A DNA stretch of 33,344 bases from Gemmatimonadota bacterium (GCA_025937815.1 JAICQP010000001.1:67891-101234), one strand, 5' to 3'; shown: positions 1 to 9,412, numbered from the stretch's first letter. The notes: a model not told the origin generated them from the sequence alone. Numbers and translations are program-made.

Positions 1-6
1 AACGAC

Positions 7-1236
7 TTGACGGAGAACGGAACCGTGATCAAGCCGATCGTGTTCACGCCCATCGAGGAGGCGCTCGAAGCCATTCGGGCCGGGCGCATCCTTATCGTTG
101 TCGACGACGAGGACCGCGAGAACGAGGGCGACTTCATCATGGCCGCCGAGAAGGTCAGTCCCGAGGCGATCAATTTCATGGCGCGGGAGGGACGCGGCCT
201 CATCTGCGCTCCGATCACAAAGGAGCGCGCCGTGGAGCTGCGTCTGGCGCCGATGGTCCTGGAGAACACCGCGCTTCACGAGACGGCGTTCACGGTTTCG
301 GTCGATGCGCGCGCGGGCACGACGACCGGGATCAGCGCCTCCGATCGGGCGACCACGATCCGCGCCCTGGTCGACCCGGAAACGAGGCCCCCGGATCTGG
401 CGCGGCCCGGCCACGTCTTTCCGCTACTCGCCATGAACGGGGGAGTCCTGCGCCGGGCGGGGCACACGGAAGCGACCGTCGATCTGGCGAGGATGGCGGG
501 GCTGGGGCCGGCCGGGGTGCTCTGCGAGGTGGTGGACGACGACGGCACGATGGCGCGGCTCCCGCGGCTGATCGAGATCGCCCAGCGTCACGGCCTGCCG
601 ATCATCACGATCGAGGATCTGATCAAGTACCGCCGCACGAAGGAACGCCTGGTCGTCCGCGAGGCGCAGACCCCGCTGCCGACCGAGTGGGGCGATTTCC
701 AGCTCATCCTCTACGGCTCGACGATCAACGACGAGCACCACGTGGCCCTCGTCAAGGGAGAGGTCGCGGGGAAGCAGGACGTTCTCGTGAGGGTCCACTC
801 CTCGTGCTTCACCGGCGACGTGCTGGGGAGTCTCCGCTGCGACTGCGGGCCGCAGCTCCATCACGCCATGCGTCAGGTGGCCGAGGAGGGGGAGGGCGTA
901 ATCCTGTACATGCATCAGGAGGGTCGGGGCATCGGCCTGGTCAACAAGATGAAGGCCTACATGCTGCAGGATCAGGGGATGGACACGGTCGAAGCCAACG
1001 AGCATCTCGGATTCCGGCCCGATCCGCGCGACTACGGGATCGGCTGCCAGATCCTGGTCGACCTGGGGCTCACGACGCTGCGGCTGCTTACGAACAATCC
1101 CCAGAAGCGTGCCGCGATCGAGGGCTACGGCCTGAGCATAACCGAGCACGTTCCGATCGAGATGGAGCCCGGGCCCCACAACCGGCGCTACCTCGAGACG
1201 AAGCGCGACAAGCTCGGCCACACGCTGAGCCGCTGA
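7..1236 (+). CDS. ribBA: Bifunctional 3,4-dihydroxy-2-butanone 4-phosphate synthase / GTP cyclohydrolase II
   Basis: Catalyses the two entry steps of riboflavin synthesis in the cytosol: ribulose 5-phosphate to dihydroxybutanone phosphate, and GTP to the pyrimidine precursor. The RibB half (about residues 10-210) has the acidic metal motif [11 protein letters not shown] and the [13 protein letters not shown] segment. The RibA half (about 215-409) has the zinc-cysteine pattern [17 protein letters not shown] and the QEGRGIGL and LLTNNPQK motifs. About 409 aa is normal for the fused enzyme, and both halves look intact. The start is uncertain: TTG at 7 or GTG at 25 are possible, and the frame is open to the window edge, so the gene could begin upstream. 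ribH follows after 30 bp carrying a GAGGAA ribosome site, as expected for a riboflavin operon. Confidence 0.96.
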   Translation: MTENGTVIKPIVFTPIEEALEAIRAGRILIVVDDEDRENEGDFIMAAEKVSPEAINFMAREGRGLICAPITKERAVELRLAPMVLENTALHETAFTVSVDARAGTTTGISASDRATTIRALVDPETRPPDLARPGHVFPLLAMNGGVLRRAGHTEATVDLARMAGLGPAGVLCEVVDDDGTMARLPRLIEIAQRHGLPIITIEDLIKYRRTKERLVVREAQTPLPTEWGDFQLILYGSTINDEHHVALVKGEVAGKQDVLVRVHSSCFTGDVLGSLRCDCGPQLHHAMRQVAEEGEGVILYMHQEGRGIGLVNKMKAYMLQDQGMDTVEANEHLGFRPDPRDYGIGCQILVDLGLTTLRLLTNNPQKRAAIEGYGLSITEHVPIEMEPGPHNRRYLETKRDKLGHTLSR

Positions 1237-1266
1237 TCTGATGCCGGGTCGCTGAGGAAGCGCCGC

Positions 1267-1776
1267 ATGGGAATCAGGGCCCAGCACGATGTCTCCGGGA
1301 AGAACCGCCGCGTGGCGCTCGTGATCGCGCGTTACAACGAGACGATCACGCAGGAGCTGGCGGCCGGCGCGCGCGCCGCGCTCCTGGCCGCCGGCGTCGC
1401 CGAAGCGGACATCTACGAGTACCAGGTCGCAGGCGCGTTCGAGCTGGCGCCGGCATGCCGCCAGCTGGTCGCGGTGGGTCCCGAGGTCGATGCGGTGGTG
1501 GCGCTGGGCGCGATCATCCGCGGAGAGACGCCGCATTTCGACGTCGTCGCCGGAGCGGCGGCGCGGGGACTCCAGCAGCTGGCCGGGGAGATCAACGTCG
1601 CCCTGGCGTTCGGTGTGCTGACGACCGACACCATCGAGCAGGCGAAGGCCCGCGCGGATCGGGGGCAAGGGGACAAGGGCGGCGAGGCCGCCCGGGCGGC
1701 GCTGGAGCAGGCCGAGCTCTACGATCGACTGCGTGAGGGCAGGAAGTCGACGGTCCGCGGCTTCCGGCTTTCATGA
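1267..1776 (+). CDS. ribH: 6,7-dimethyl-8-ribityllumazine synthase
   Basis: Condenses the RibB product with the aminopyrimidine to give lumazine, the direct precursor of riboflavin; the family forms pentamers or 60-mer capsids. Family signatures are visible: IARYNE near the N-terminus, AGAFEL (usual form PGAFE[IL]), GAIIRGETPHFD with the conserved histidine, FGVLTTDTIEQA, and DKGGEAA near the C-terminus. At 169 aa it is slightly longer than typical because of an extended C-terminal tail (YDRLREGRKSTVRGFRLS). ATG at 1267 lies behind GAGGAA. The stop overlaps the nusB start (ATGA), so the two are probably translated together. ribE (riboflavin synthase) is not in the window. Confidence 0.96.
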   Translation: MGIRAQHDVSGKNRRVALVIARYNETITQELAAGARAALLAAGVAEADIYEYQVAGAFELAPACRQLVAVGPEVDAVVALGAIIRGETPHFDVVAGAAARGLQQLAGEINVALAFGVLTTDTIEQAKARADRGQGDKGGEAARAALEQAELYDRLREGRKSTVRGFRLS

Positions 1777-2195
1777 GACGGCGGCACAAGGCCCGCCGCT
1801 GGACGCTCCAGATCCTCTACGCGTGGGAAGTCCGCGGACGGGAGCGCGACCTCGAGGCCGAGGCCGCCGACTTCTTCGCCCGCCGCCAGCTCGCGAGCCA
1901 GACCAGAGACTACGCCGAGCGGCTGATCGGCGCGTTGTCGGCCAACCTCTCTGAGATCGACGCTACGCTCGCCGGCGCCGCGGAGAACTGGGACCTCGAG
2001 CGGATGGCGATCATCGACCGCAACATTCTGCGGATCGCCGTCGTGGAGCTCCTCCACGTGGACGACGTGCCCTGGAAGGTGGCGATCGATGAAGCGGTCA
2101 CGCTCGCCTCGCGCTATGGAGGCGCCGACTCGCCCAGATTCGTCAACGGCGTCCTCGACGCTCTCGCCCACAAGCTGAACCTGATCACTTCGTGA
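1773..2195 (+). CDS. nusB: Transcription antitermination protein NusB
   Basis: A small all-helical RNA-binding protein that acts with NusE (S10) at boxA sites in rRNA operon antitermination. The 140-aa length is typical. The N-terminus RRRHKARRWTLQILYAWE matches the usual arginine-rich first helix, and the C-terminal DSPRFVNGVLDALA matches the NusB signature around FVNGVLD. It sits directly behind ribH (4-base overlap), a common bacterial gene order. Its own stop overlaps a GTG start of the phosphoesterase that follows, so a housekeeping gene heads the surface-glycan block. Confidence 0.95.
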   Translation: MRRRHKARRWTLQILYAWEVRGRERDLEAEAADFFARRQLASQTRDYAERLIGALSANLSEIDATLAGAAENWDLERMAIIDRNILRIAVVELLHVDDVPWKVAIDEAVTLASRYGGADSPRFVNGVLDALAHKLNLITS

Positions 2196-2947
2196 TCGGC
2201 CGAACCGCTTCGCGCTTCGGGCTCGTGGCCGACGTGCACGCCAACCTGCACGCCCTGAACGCGGTGCTTTCCACGCTGGCGGAAGAGGGGATCGAGGAGA
2301 TCTGGTGCCTGGGCGACGTGGTGGGGTACGGCGGGGATCCGGAGGAGTGCGTGGCGATCGTGCGCGAGCGGTGTGCCGGGACGGTGCGGGGTAACCACGA
2401 CGCCGCCGCCGTCGAAGCCGCGCTCCGCGCGAGCTTCAACCCGCACGCCCGCGCGGCGATCGAGCGCCAGGCGGATCTGTTGTCACGGGAAGCGCTCGAG
2501 TGGCTGGGCGCCCTTCCCGCCGTCCTCGAGCTCGAGGACGTCGTCCTCCTTCACGCCGGCTGCGCGGACCCCGAGGCCTTCCCGTACGTGCTCGGAGCCG
2601 ACGACGCGGAGCGCGAGCTGGAGGCGCTTCCCGGCCGCTGGGGATTCTACGGCCACACCCATCTGCCGGCCGTGTGGCGGATGGGCGAGGACGGGGTGGT
2701 GGAGGGTCTCCCCTGCGACCCATCGGGCACGGCCCCGCTCGATCGACCGGGCCGCTACCTTGCCAATCCGGGCGCCGTCGGGCAGCCGCGAGACGGCGAC
2801 CCACGAGCCGCGTGCGCGGTCTTCGATCGCGATGGCGAGGAGCTGCGCCTCCTGCGGGTCCCGTACGACGTCGCCGGCGCGCAATCGTCGATCCGGCGCG
2901 CGGGCATGCCGGAGGTCGAGGCCCTTCGGCTGGAGCGCGGGTTGTGA
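2192..2947 (+). CDS. Calcineurin-like metallophosphoesterase (YfcE/ApaH-type fold)
   Basis: A 251-aa cytosolic protein of the dinuclear metal phosphoesterase superfamily. Metal-ligand motifs occur in the correct order: ADVHAN (DxH), GDVVGYG (GDxxxxG), GNHDAA (GNHD/E) and, near residue 155, GHTHLP (GHTH). A single domain without signal peptide or membrane segment suggests a soluble phosphodiesterase or phosphatase. The substrate cannot be read from the sequence. GTG at 2192 overlaps the nusB stop, and the 3' end overlaps the next methyltransferase GTG, so it belongs to the same coupled run. Confidence 0.88.
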   Translation: MIGRTASRFGLVADVHANLHALNAVLSTLAEEGIEEIWCLGDVVGYGGDPEECVAIVRERCAGTVRGNHDAAAVEAALRASFNPHARAAIERQADLLSREALEWLGALPAVLELEDVVLLHAGCADPEAFPYVLGADDAERELEALPGRWGFYGHTHLPAVWRMGEDGVVEGLPCDPSGTAPLDRPGRYLANPGAVGQPRDGDPRAACAVFDRDGEELRLLRVPYDVAGAQSSIRRAGMPEVEALRLERGL

Positions 2948-3741
2948 CCGCGAGGCGGCCGGACGATACGATGCGCCGGGACACCTGGAGCCGGTTCTGG
3001 GAGAAGAAGGAGGACCTGGACGGGGTCTATCCCTCGAGCCCCGCTGTCCTCCAGGCTCTCGTTCGCCACCTGGGCGTGGAGCCCGCGCGTGTGCTGGAGA
3101 TCGGGTCGGGGACGGGCCGGGACACGGCCGCCCTGGCGGCCCGCGGCCACCGGGCCGTCGCCCTCGACGCGTCTTTCGAGGCGCTGGCGCTGACGGCGCG
3201 CGCGGCCCCCGCGCTCGTCGGCCGCGGGATCGTGGCCGGGGACGCCTTCCACCTCCCGTTTCCCGACCGCGCGTTCGACGCGGTGTTCCACCAGGGGGTG
3301 CTCGAACACTTCGGAAACCCTGCGGCGTTCCTGGCGGAGAACTTCCGCGTGACGAATCCGGGCGGACTGCTGGTCGTCGACGTGCCGCAGCGCTGGCATC
3401 CCTGGACGGCCATCAAGCGCGTCGCCATCCGCGCGGACCGCTGGTTCGCGGGCTGGGAGACCGAGTACTCGATCGACGAGCTCGAGGAGCTGGTGCGGCA
3501 GGCGGGCTTCGAGGTCGTCGAGTCCTACGGCGACACGATGGTCCCGAGCCTCGCATACCGCCTCCTGCGGGAGGGCGCGAAGCGCTGCTCGGTCGACCTG
3601 CCGCTGCGCCCCGCCGCTCCGCCGGTGCTGAGGGACGCCCGCGAGCGGCTCCGCGCCCGGCTCCTGGCCCCGCGCGCCGCGCGCTGGATCGCGCACACGA
3701 TCGGCGTGGTGGCCCGGCGGCCGGCCGCCGACCGACCGTGA
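2944..3741 (+). CDS. Class I SAM-dependent methyltransferase
   Basis: About 265 aa from GTG 2944, which sits in a GTGA overlap with the preceding stop; ATG 2971 is an alternative start. The ORF track entry from 2500 is an upstream extension through another gene. Motif I, VLEIGSGTGRDTAALAARG, is followed by the acidic residue of VALDASFEAL, then FDAVFHQGVLEHF and the post-motif strand GGLLVVDVP, which is the Methyltransf_11 pattern. Its place between a phosphoesterase and glycosyltransferases suggests methylation of a surface sugar or its carrier, but the substrate is not determined. Confidence 0.87.
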   Translation: MTARRPDDTMRRDTWSRFWEKKEDLDGVYPSSPAVLQALVRHLGVEPARVLEIGSGTGRDTAALAARGHRAVALDASFEALALTARAAPALVGRGIVAGDAFHLPFPDRAFDAVFHQGVLEHFGNPAAFLAENFRVTNPGGLLVVDVPQRWHPWTAIKRVAIRADRWFAGWETEYSIDELEELVRQAGFEVVESYGDTMVPSLAYRLLREGAKRCSVDLPLRPAAPPVLRDARERLRARLLAPRAARWIAHTIGVVARRPAADRP

Positions 3742-4856
3742 AGATCCTCGTCGTCAACTGGCAGGACTGGACGCATCCCGAGGCGGGCGGCGCCGAGATC
3801 CATCTGCGCGAGACCTTCCGCCGATTGGCCGATCGCGGCCACCGGGTCGACCTGCTGTGCGTCGCTCATCGGGACGCGCCGCGGGAGGAGCGCCTGGATG
3901 GGATCAACGTGATCCGCCGCGGCGGCTCGCGGGCGACCTTCAACTTCTCGGTCCCGCGCGTGTGGCGGGCGGCGCTCTCCCGGAACGGATACGACGTCGT
4001 CGTGGACGACATGAACAAGGTCCCGTTCTACACGCCGCTCTACGTCGATCCGCCAGTGGTGGCGCTCGTTCATCACCTTTTCGGCAGGACGATCTTCCAG
4101 GAGACGAACCCGTTGTTCGGGACGTACCTCCTTCTATCCGAGCAGCCGATCGCCGCCGTCTATCGCCGATGCCCGTTCATCGCGGTCTCGCCATCCACCG
4201 CCGCCGACCTCGAGCGCCGGGGGATCGATCGCGCCAGGATAACCGTGATCCACAACGGCATCCCCGCCATCCCGGACGAAGACGCGATCCTGGCCGTCCC
4301 CAAGGACTCCCAGCCGCTGTTCGTCTACCTCGGGAGGCTCAAGCGCTACAAGCGGGTCGAGCTCCTGCTGGAGGCCTTCGCCCGAATCGAGTCCGAGCTC
4401 CCCGGCGCGCGACTCGTGATCGCCGGCGACGGCGACCACCGGGCGGCGCTGGAGCGGGACGCACGGGCGCGCGGGATCGCCGGGCGCGTGGAGTTTCCGG
4501 GTTGGGTCGGGGAGGAGGACAAGTGGCGGCTCCTGCGCAGCGCGTGGGCGGTCGGCTACACCAGTCCCAAGGAGGGCTGGGGGTTCTCGTCGATCGAGGC
4601 CCAGAGGGTGGGGACGATCGCGATCGTGAGCGACGCGCCCGGACTGCGCGACACCGTCCTCGACGGCGAGACCGGCCACGTGGTCCCGCACGGCGACGTC
4701 GGAGCGCTCGCGGACGCCCTCCTCGCGGCCGCCAGGAATCCGGCCGAGCGCAGCCGCATGGAAGCCCGCGCGATCGAACGCGCGCGCACGTTCACGTGGG
4801 ACGCCGCGGCGGACGCGACCGAGTCGGTCCTGACGAACGCGGTCCGAGAGAGGTGA
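3738..4856 (+). CDS. Glycosyltransferase family 4 (GT-B fold)
   Basis: About 372 aa from GTG 3738 (GTGA overlap). The long ORF from 2373 is a read-through of the same frame. The N-terminal GT-B half begins KILVVNWQDWTHPEAGGAE, with the AGGAE donor/acceptor loop typical of GT4. The C-terminal half carries LFVYLGRLKRYKRVELLLEA, VIAGDGDH and the nucleotide-sugar binding EGWGFSSIEAQ segment (E-x7-E type). It is probably a cytosolic or membrane-associated transferase that adds a hexose to a lipid-linked or surface glycan. Neighbouring genes are other glycosyltransferases in the same coupled run. Confidence 0.88.
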   Translation: MKILVVNWQDWTHPEAGGAEIHLRETFRRLADRGHRVDLLCVAHRDAPREERLDGINVIRRGGSRATFNFSVPRVWRAALSRNGYDVVVDDMNKVPFYTPLYVDPPVVALVHHLFGRTIFQETNPLFGTYLLLSEQPIAAVYRRCPFIAVSPSTAADLERRGIDRARITVIHNGIPAIPDEDAILAVPKDSQPLFVYLGRLKRYKRVELLLEAFARIESELPGARLVIAGDGDHRAALERDARARGIAGRVEFPGWVGEEDKWRLLRSAWAVGYTSPKEGWGFSSIEAQRVGTIAIVSDAPGLRDTVLDGETGHVVPHGDVGALADALLAAARNPAERSRMEARAIERARTFTWDAAADATESVLTNAVRER

Positions 4857-5884
4857 GGTTGCCACCCGAAGACAGCACCCCTAGCGTTAGGCCGCCCCTC
4901 GTTCTCGACACTTCCATGAGCGGTCCGGTGGATCCGACGAGTCCCCGCAGAGACTTCGCCGTCATCGTCCCGGCCTACGACGAGGTCGAGAACATCGCCC
5001 CCCTCTTCGAGGCTTTGGCGGAGACGTGGAGGAAGCACGATCTCTCCGGAGAGGTCGTCGTCGTCGACGACGGGTCGAACGACGGGACCGCGGACGCGGT
5101 CCGCCATGCGGCGGCCGCTTTTCCGGGGACGGTTCGCGTGCTGCGGCACGCGCGGAACCGGGGCAAGACCGAGGCCCTCATGACCGGCGCGGACGCGACA
5201 TCCAGGCGCTGGCTCGTGCTGTTCGACGCCGATCTCCAGCATTCCCCCGAAGAGATTCCCCGTTTCCTGGACCGGCTCGGCGAAGGGTTCGACGTCGTCA
5301 CCGGGTGGAAGCAGGGCCGCTACGAGAAGCGGCTCGTGTCGGGGACGTACAACTGGCTCTCGCGCCGACTATTCGACGTGCCCGTCCACGATCTCAATGC
5401 CATGAAGGCCTTTCGCCGCGATATCCTCGAGGAGCTGCCGCTGCGGCACGACTGGCACCGGTTCTTCGTGGTGTTGGCGCACGACCGCGGCTACCGGGTG
5501 GGCGAGATACCGATCGAGCTCTACCCGCGGACGCGCGGACGCTCGAAGTACTCCGGCTGGGGCCGGATCGTCGTCGGCTCGCTCGACCTGCTGGCGGTCA
5601 AGACCCTGACTTCGTTCCTGCGGAAGCCCTTGCTCCTGTTCGGGACCTCGGGCGCGATCCTGGCCATGCTGGGCGTGATCGTGGGAGCCGTGGCGCTCTA
5701 TTACCGCTTCGCGCTCGGCCAGGGCTACCGGCCGCTCCTGTACCTGGTGACGCTCCTGATCGTGCTCGGCATGCTGCTGTTCGCTCTCGGCTTCCTGGCG
5801 GAGGCGGTGGCCCAGGTGCGTGACCGGGTCGATCAGGTCGAGCGCCGGCTGTCGGCCCGGAGAGACGCCGGAGCGGGGGAGTGA
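4853..5884 (+). CDS. Glycosyltransferase family 2 with C-terminal membrane helices (polyprenyl-phosphate sugar synthase-like)
   Basis: The GT-A domain starts FAVIVPAYDEVENIAPLFEA, with VVVVDDGSNDGTADAV and the metal-binding FDADLQH motif. Later segments (YNWLSRRLFDVPVHDLNAMK, RTRGRSKYSGW) resemble dolichyl/undecaprenyl-phosphate sugar synthases. Two hydrophobic segments near the C-terminus (LLLFGTSGAILAMLGVIVGA and YLVTLLIVLGMLLFALGF) anchor it in the membrane. The likely role is transfer of a sugar from a nucleotide donor to polyprenyl phosphate, supplying membrane GT-C enzymes such as the next gene. GTG 4853 is preferred because it overlaps the previous stop like its neighbours and has GAGAG just upstream; ATG 4916 lacks a visible ribosome site. 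Confidence 0.86.
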   Translation: MRLPPEDSTPSVRPPLVLDTSMSGPVDPTSPRRDFAVIVPAYDEVENIAPLFEALAETWRKHDLSGEVVVVDDGSNDGTADAVRHAAAAFPGTVRVLRHARNRGKTEALMTGADATSRRWLVLFDADLQHSPEEIPRFLDRLGEGFDVVTGWKQGRYEKRLVSGTYNWLSRRLFDVPVHDLNAMKAFRRDILEELPLRHDWHRFFVVLAHDRGYRVGEIPIELYPRTRGRSKYSGWGRIVVGSLDLLAVKTLTSFLRKPLLLFGTSGAILAMLGVIVGAVALYYRFALGQGYRPLLYLVTLLIVLGMLLFALGFLAEAVAQVRDRVDQVERRLSARRDAGAGE

Positions 5885-7473
5885 AGCGGCCCGACTGGGC
5901 GTCGTCGCCACGCGCCTGGGCGATCGCGGGAGGCGCGGTCGCGATGGCGATCGCCGTCGCGGTCTTCGACCCCTATCTGTTCACCGGCGGCGACAACGTC
6001 GCCTACTACGCGCTCGCGAAGGCGCTCGCCACCGGGCGCGGCTATGTCGACCTGATCGAGCCGACTACGCCCGTGGAGACGGTCCTGCCGCCGGGCTTCC
6101 CGCTCCTCCTCGTGCCCTTCTACTGGATCTTCCGCGGCGAGATGGTCGGCCTCAAGGTCGAGTCGATGGTCGCCGGCGCCGTCGCGCTCTGGGCGCTCTG
6201 GTCCCTCGCCCGCCGCGACGAGGCCGTGCCGCCGTGGGCGGCCGCGGCGGCGGTGTGGCTCTTCGGATTGTATCCCGTGTTTCGCATCTACACGCATTGG
6301 GTTCTGTCCGACCTAAGCTACGTGGCGGTCACGCTGGTGGCGCTCGTCGCCTTCCAGCGGGCGGAGGACGGGGAGGAGACCGACCGGCCGTGGGGATGGT
6401 GGCTGGCCGCGACGCTGATCGCCGTGCTCGCGTTCTACGTGCGAACGGCGGGCGTCGCGCTCCTCGCCGCCGCCGGACTGTACGCGCTCCTCGGGCGCCG
6501 CTGGAAGCGACTCGGCGCGTTCGCGGCGATCGTCCTGGTGACCGCGGCGCCCTGGTTCTGGTGGACCTCGCAGAGGCCCCCGGAGACGGGCGGGTACCTG
6601 GAGCAGGTCTCGATCGAGAACCGGCTGGATCCGACCAGCGACCCGCTGGCGCCCGGCAGCTACCTCGAGCGGGTGGCATTCAACATCGAGCACTACGCGA
6701 CCGCCGATTTTCCGCAGCTGTTCTGGCCGCTGCGGCGCCTGCCGGTGGAGGGGCCGCCAATGCGCCCTCCGCCCGCGGTGCGGGTCTTCTCGCTACTCAT
6801 CGGAGGGATCCTCCTGGGAGTCGGGATCGGCGTCGCGCTCCGTGCGCGGAAGGCCGCGGTGTGGGACCTCTACGCGCTCGCCACGCTCGGAATCCTCGCC
6901 CTGTGGGCCTGGACCGGTGACCGGTTCTTCCTCACGCTGGCCCCGTTCCTCTACCTCTACATCCTGATCGGAGCGGACCAAGTAGCACGCTGGCTGTTCC
7001 GTTCCCCGCGGCCCGCCCAGGCGGCGATCGCGGCGCTGGCGGCGGTCATGGCGTTCGGAGCGCTGCGGGAGATACCGTCGCAATGGCGGTTCACGCGCGC
7101 CTGGCTGGACGGCGACCGGTGGGCGGGCTATCAGCCCTTCTGGCAGGACTACTTCGAGGTCGCCGAGTGGATCGGGATCGATGCGCCCGACGCGGTGATC
7201 GTCGCCCGCAAGCCGACCTTCGCCTGGTACTTCAGCGGCGGAAGGCCGAGCTTCGTATACCCCTTCCATGGAGATCCCGACGCCACGTGGCGGACGATCC
7301 GCGCGAAGGGGGCGACGCACATCCTGGTCGAGCCTCTGACGCGCGACTTCCTCGCGCGCGCTCTCGCGCCGCACATCGACGAGCTCGAAGTCGTGTACGC
7401 AGGCCAGAACCGGATCGCGATCGCGGTCCGGATCGCTCCCGCCACGCGCGTGGCGCCCGTCCGGGCGCCGTGA
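5881..7473 (+). CDS. GT39/ArnT-like multi-membrane glycosyltransferase (GT-C fold)
   Basis: A 530-aa integral membrane protein. An N-terminal helix is followed by the first periplasmic loop, with acidic FDPYLFTGGDNVAYYALAKA, where GT39/PMT_2 enzymes carry their catalytic acidic residue. Many further hydrophobic stretches follow (for example GVALLAAAGLYALL, AAIVLVTAAPWFWW, LAPFLYLYILIGADQV), then a soluble C-terminal part of about 110 aa. Such enzymes take a sugar from a polyprenyl-phosphate carrier and move it to lipid A, protein or glycan on the outer face of the inner membrane. The upstream GT2 gene could make the donor. GTG 5881 overlaps the previous stop (GTGA). Confidence 0.78.
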   Translation: MKRPDWASSPRAWAIAGGAVAMAIAVAVFDPYLFTGGDNVAYYALAKALATGRGYVDLIEPTTPVETVLPPGFPLLLVPFYWIFRGEMVGLKVESMVAGAVALWALWSLARRDEAVPPWAAAAAVWLFGLYPVFRIYTHWVLSDLSYVAVTLVALVAFQRAEDGEETDRPWGWWLAATLIAVLAFYVRTAGVALLAAAGLYALLGRRWKRLGAFAAIVLVTAAPWFWWTSQRPPETGGYLEQVSIENRLDPTSDPLAPGSYLERVAFNIEHYATADFPQLFWPLRRLPVEGPPMRPPPAVRVFSLLIGGILLGVGIGVALRARKAAVWDLYALATLGILALWAWTGDRFFLTLAPFLYLYILIGADQVARWLFRSPRPAQAAIAALAAVMAFGALREIPSQWRFTRAWLDGDRWAGYQPFWQDYFEVAEWIGIDAPDAVIVARKPTFAWYFSGGRPSFVYPFHGDPDATWRTIRAKGATHILVEPLTRDFLARALAPHIDELEVVYAGQNRIAIAVRIAPATRVAPVRAP

Positions 7474-8678
7474 AGATCCTGCACGTCGTCACCGCCTGGC
7501 CGCGCGATCCGGAGGACGTGATCACGCCGTGGCTGGTGACGCTGGCCGAGAAGCAGGCCGCGCGCGGCCACGACGTCGACGTGCTGGCCCCGTCGTGGCG
7601 CGGGCTCGGGGACCAGCGGGGGACGGGGTACGCGGTGCGCCGGTTCCGCTACGCGCCCGCACGCTGGGAGCGGCTGACCCATGAGGAGACCGTGCCCGAT
7701 CGCCTGCAGCGCCATCCCGCGTATCTGGCGCTCGTGCCCGAGTACCTGGGAGCGGGCGTGGCGGCCGCCTGGAGGCTGGGCCACAGGCGCGGGTACGACG
7801 TCGTTCACGTGCACTGGGCCGTGCCGCACGGTCTCGCCGGTTGGGCCGCGGCGCGCGCGGCGCGGGCCTCCCTGGTGACGACGTTCTACGGCGCCGAGAT
7901 CCGGTGGGCGGAGAGGCGCTTTCCGCCGGCGCGCGCGTTCTTGCGCTGGTACTGCCGACGCTCGCGGCTGGTGGCGATCTCCGAGAGCACGCGCGCGATG
8001 ATCGCGCCCTATGCCGAAGGTCGCCCGGTGACGGTGATCCCGTACGGGGTTCCGCTGCCGGAGGAGGAGCCGGGCATGGAGGTGCGGCGGGAACCCGGCG
8101 CGCGCGCCGAGCCCTCTGGGCCTCCGCGGATCCTGTTCGTCGGCCGGCTCGTGGCCCGGAAGGGAATCGACCGCCTCCTCGAAGCGGTGGCCACGATCGC
8201 CGACCGCGAGTGGCGGCTCGAGATCGTCGGCTTCGGTCCGGAGCGCGATCCGCTCGAGGGGCGCGCGGCGGAGCTCGGACTATCGGACCGCGTGGAGTTC
8301 CTGGGTCGCGTCTCGAGCGACGAGCTGGTCGCGGCCTACCGCCGCGCGGCGTGTTTCGTCCTGCCCGCAACGCTCGACGAGCGGGCGGATACGGAGGGCC
8401 TCGGGGTGGTGCTGCTGGAGGCGATGTCGTACGGCGTGCCGGTCGTCGCCACCAGGAGGGGGGGCATCGTCGACGTTGTCGAGGACGGCCGCACGGGGCT
8501 GCTGGTCGAGGACGAGCCGGCGGCGATCGCGCGCGCGGTGGCGGCGGTCCTCGATGATCCCGCAAGAGGCCGCGCTCTGGGCATCGCCGGCCGCGCGAGC
8601 GTGCGCGAGCGATTCGGGTGGGATAGTATCGTGGACCGCCTCGACGCCGTGTACCGTTCCGCATCTGAACGGTCGTGA
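7470..8678 (+). CDS. Glycosyltransferase family 4 (GT-B fold)
   Basis: About 402 aa from GTG 7470 (GTGA overlap). It starts KILHVVTAWPRDPEDVITPW, typical of GT4 enzymes acting on surface polysaccharide. The middle has VHVHWAVPHG and TTFYGAEIRWAE, followed by ISESTRAMI. The C-terminal donor half shows ILFVGRLVARKGIDRLLEA, VGFGPERD and EGLGVVLLEAMSYGVPVVAT, the family E-x7-E region, then the usual VEDGRTGLLV. It is the second GT4 in the cluster and is not closely similar by eye to the first. The acceptor is unknown. Confidence 0.9.
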   Translation: MKILHVVTAWPRDPEDVITPWLVTLAEKQAARGHDVDVLAPSWRGLGDQRGTGYAVRRFRYAPARWERLTHEETVPDRLQRHPAYLALVPEYLGAGVAAAWRLGHRRGYDVVHVHWAVPHGLAGWAAARAARASLVTTFYGAEIRWAERRFPPARAFLRWYCRRSRLVAISESTRAMIAPYAEGRPVTVIPYGVPLPEEEPGMEVRREPGARAEPSGPPRILFVGRLVARKGIDRLLEAVATIADREWRLEIVGFGPERDPLEGRAAELGLSDRVEFLGRVSSDELVAAYRRAACFVLPATLDERADTEGLGVVLLEAMSYGVPVVATRRGGIVDVVEDGRTGLLVEDEPAAIARAVAAVLDDPARGRALGIAGRASVRERFGWDSIVDRLDAVYRSASERS

Positions 8679-9412
8679 GCAGCGCGTCGTACTACGTCCG
8701 GCACGTGAGCGGGCCCGAGTACCGCGCATCGCGTGTCCGCAAAGCCGAGCTCGTGTACGCGATGTGCGCCGAGCACCTGGCGGCCGGCGGCCGGATCGTA
8801 GATCTGGGCGCCGGGACCGGCATCATGACCCGCGCGCTCGAAGCGTTGAGCGGACGACCCATCGTGGGCTTCGAGATCGACCGAGCCTTCATGCAGGAGA
8901 CCGCGCGCATGGCCGTGGCCGATCTGGAGGAGCTTCCAGTCCCCGACGGGGCGATCGACTTCGGCATCGCCAACCACGTGTACGAGCACGTCGCGAACCT
9001 GGATAGCTTCTTCGCGGAGATCAGGCGCGCGCTGTCGCCCGGCGGTCGGGTGTACCTGACGGCCGGTAACCGTTTCGCGCTGATCGAGCCGCACTACCGG
9101 ATCCCCACGCTCTCGTGGTGGCCGCGCACCGTCTCTGATCGGCTGCTCCGCTGGAGCGGCCGCGGGGAATCCTACGCCGACATCCGCTTCACGACGCGAT
9201 CCCGGCTGGTGCGGACCGCCGCCCGGCACGGGCTCGTGCTCGAGGACGTCACCGACGAGGCGCTGACCACCCAGCTCGATCGCTACGAGAGCCTGCCGGG
9301 CCGCATCGCGGGCCGGGCTAGCCGGCTCCTGCCGGGCCCCGTCCGGGGCCGGCTCCTCGAGCTGGCATCGCCCCAGTGGTTCTTCTTCGTGCGCCACGCG
9401 GGTGCGGCATGA
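8675..9412 (+). CDS. Class I SAM-dependent methyltransferase
   Basis: 245 aa from GTG 8675 (GTGA overlap with the GT4 stop). Motif I is RIVDLGAGTGIMTRALEA and the acidic end of strand 2 is VGFEID. IDFGIANHVYEHV and GGRVYLTAGNR match motifs II and III of Methyltransf_11/25 proteins. The C-terminal portion (about residues 130-245) is rich in arginine, aromatic and hydrophobic residues and may sit at the membrane. It is likely to modify a glycan or lipid intermediate made by neighbouring enzymes; the substrate is not readable. Confidence 0.85.
   Translation: MSSASYYVRHVSGPEYRASRVRKAELVYAMCAEHLAAGGRIVDLGAGTGIMTRALEALSGRPIVGFEIDRAFMQETARMAVADLEELPVPDGAIDFGIANHVYEHVANLDSFFAEIRRALSPGGRVYLTAGNRFALIEPHYRIPTLSWWPRTVSDRLLRWSGRGESYADIRFTTRSRLVRTAARHGLVLEDVTDEALTTQLDRYESLPGRIAGRASRLLPGPVRGRLLELASPQWFFFVRHAGAA

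Noticed and set aside
424-1668. Long reverse ORF of 414 aa opposite ribBA/ribH
   Set aside because: It lies antisense to two certain genes, has low-complexity Arg/Asp/His-rich sequence and no motif; such shadows are common at this GC content. The same applies to 9283-10707, 11736-12824 and 15394-16635 on the reverse strand.
2373-4856. 827-aa ORF as a fusion protein
   Set aside because: The first about 455 residues are the wrong frame of the phosphoesterase and methyltransferase genes; the GT4 protein starts at GTG 3738.
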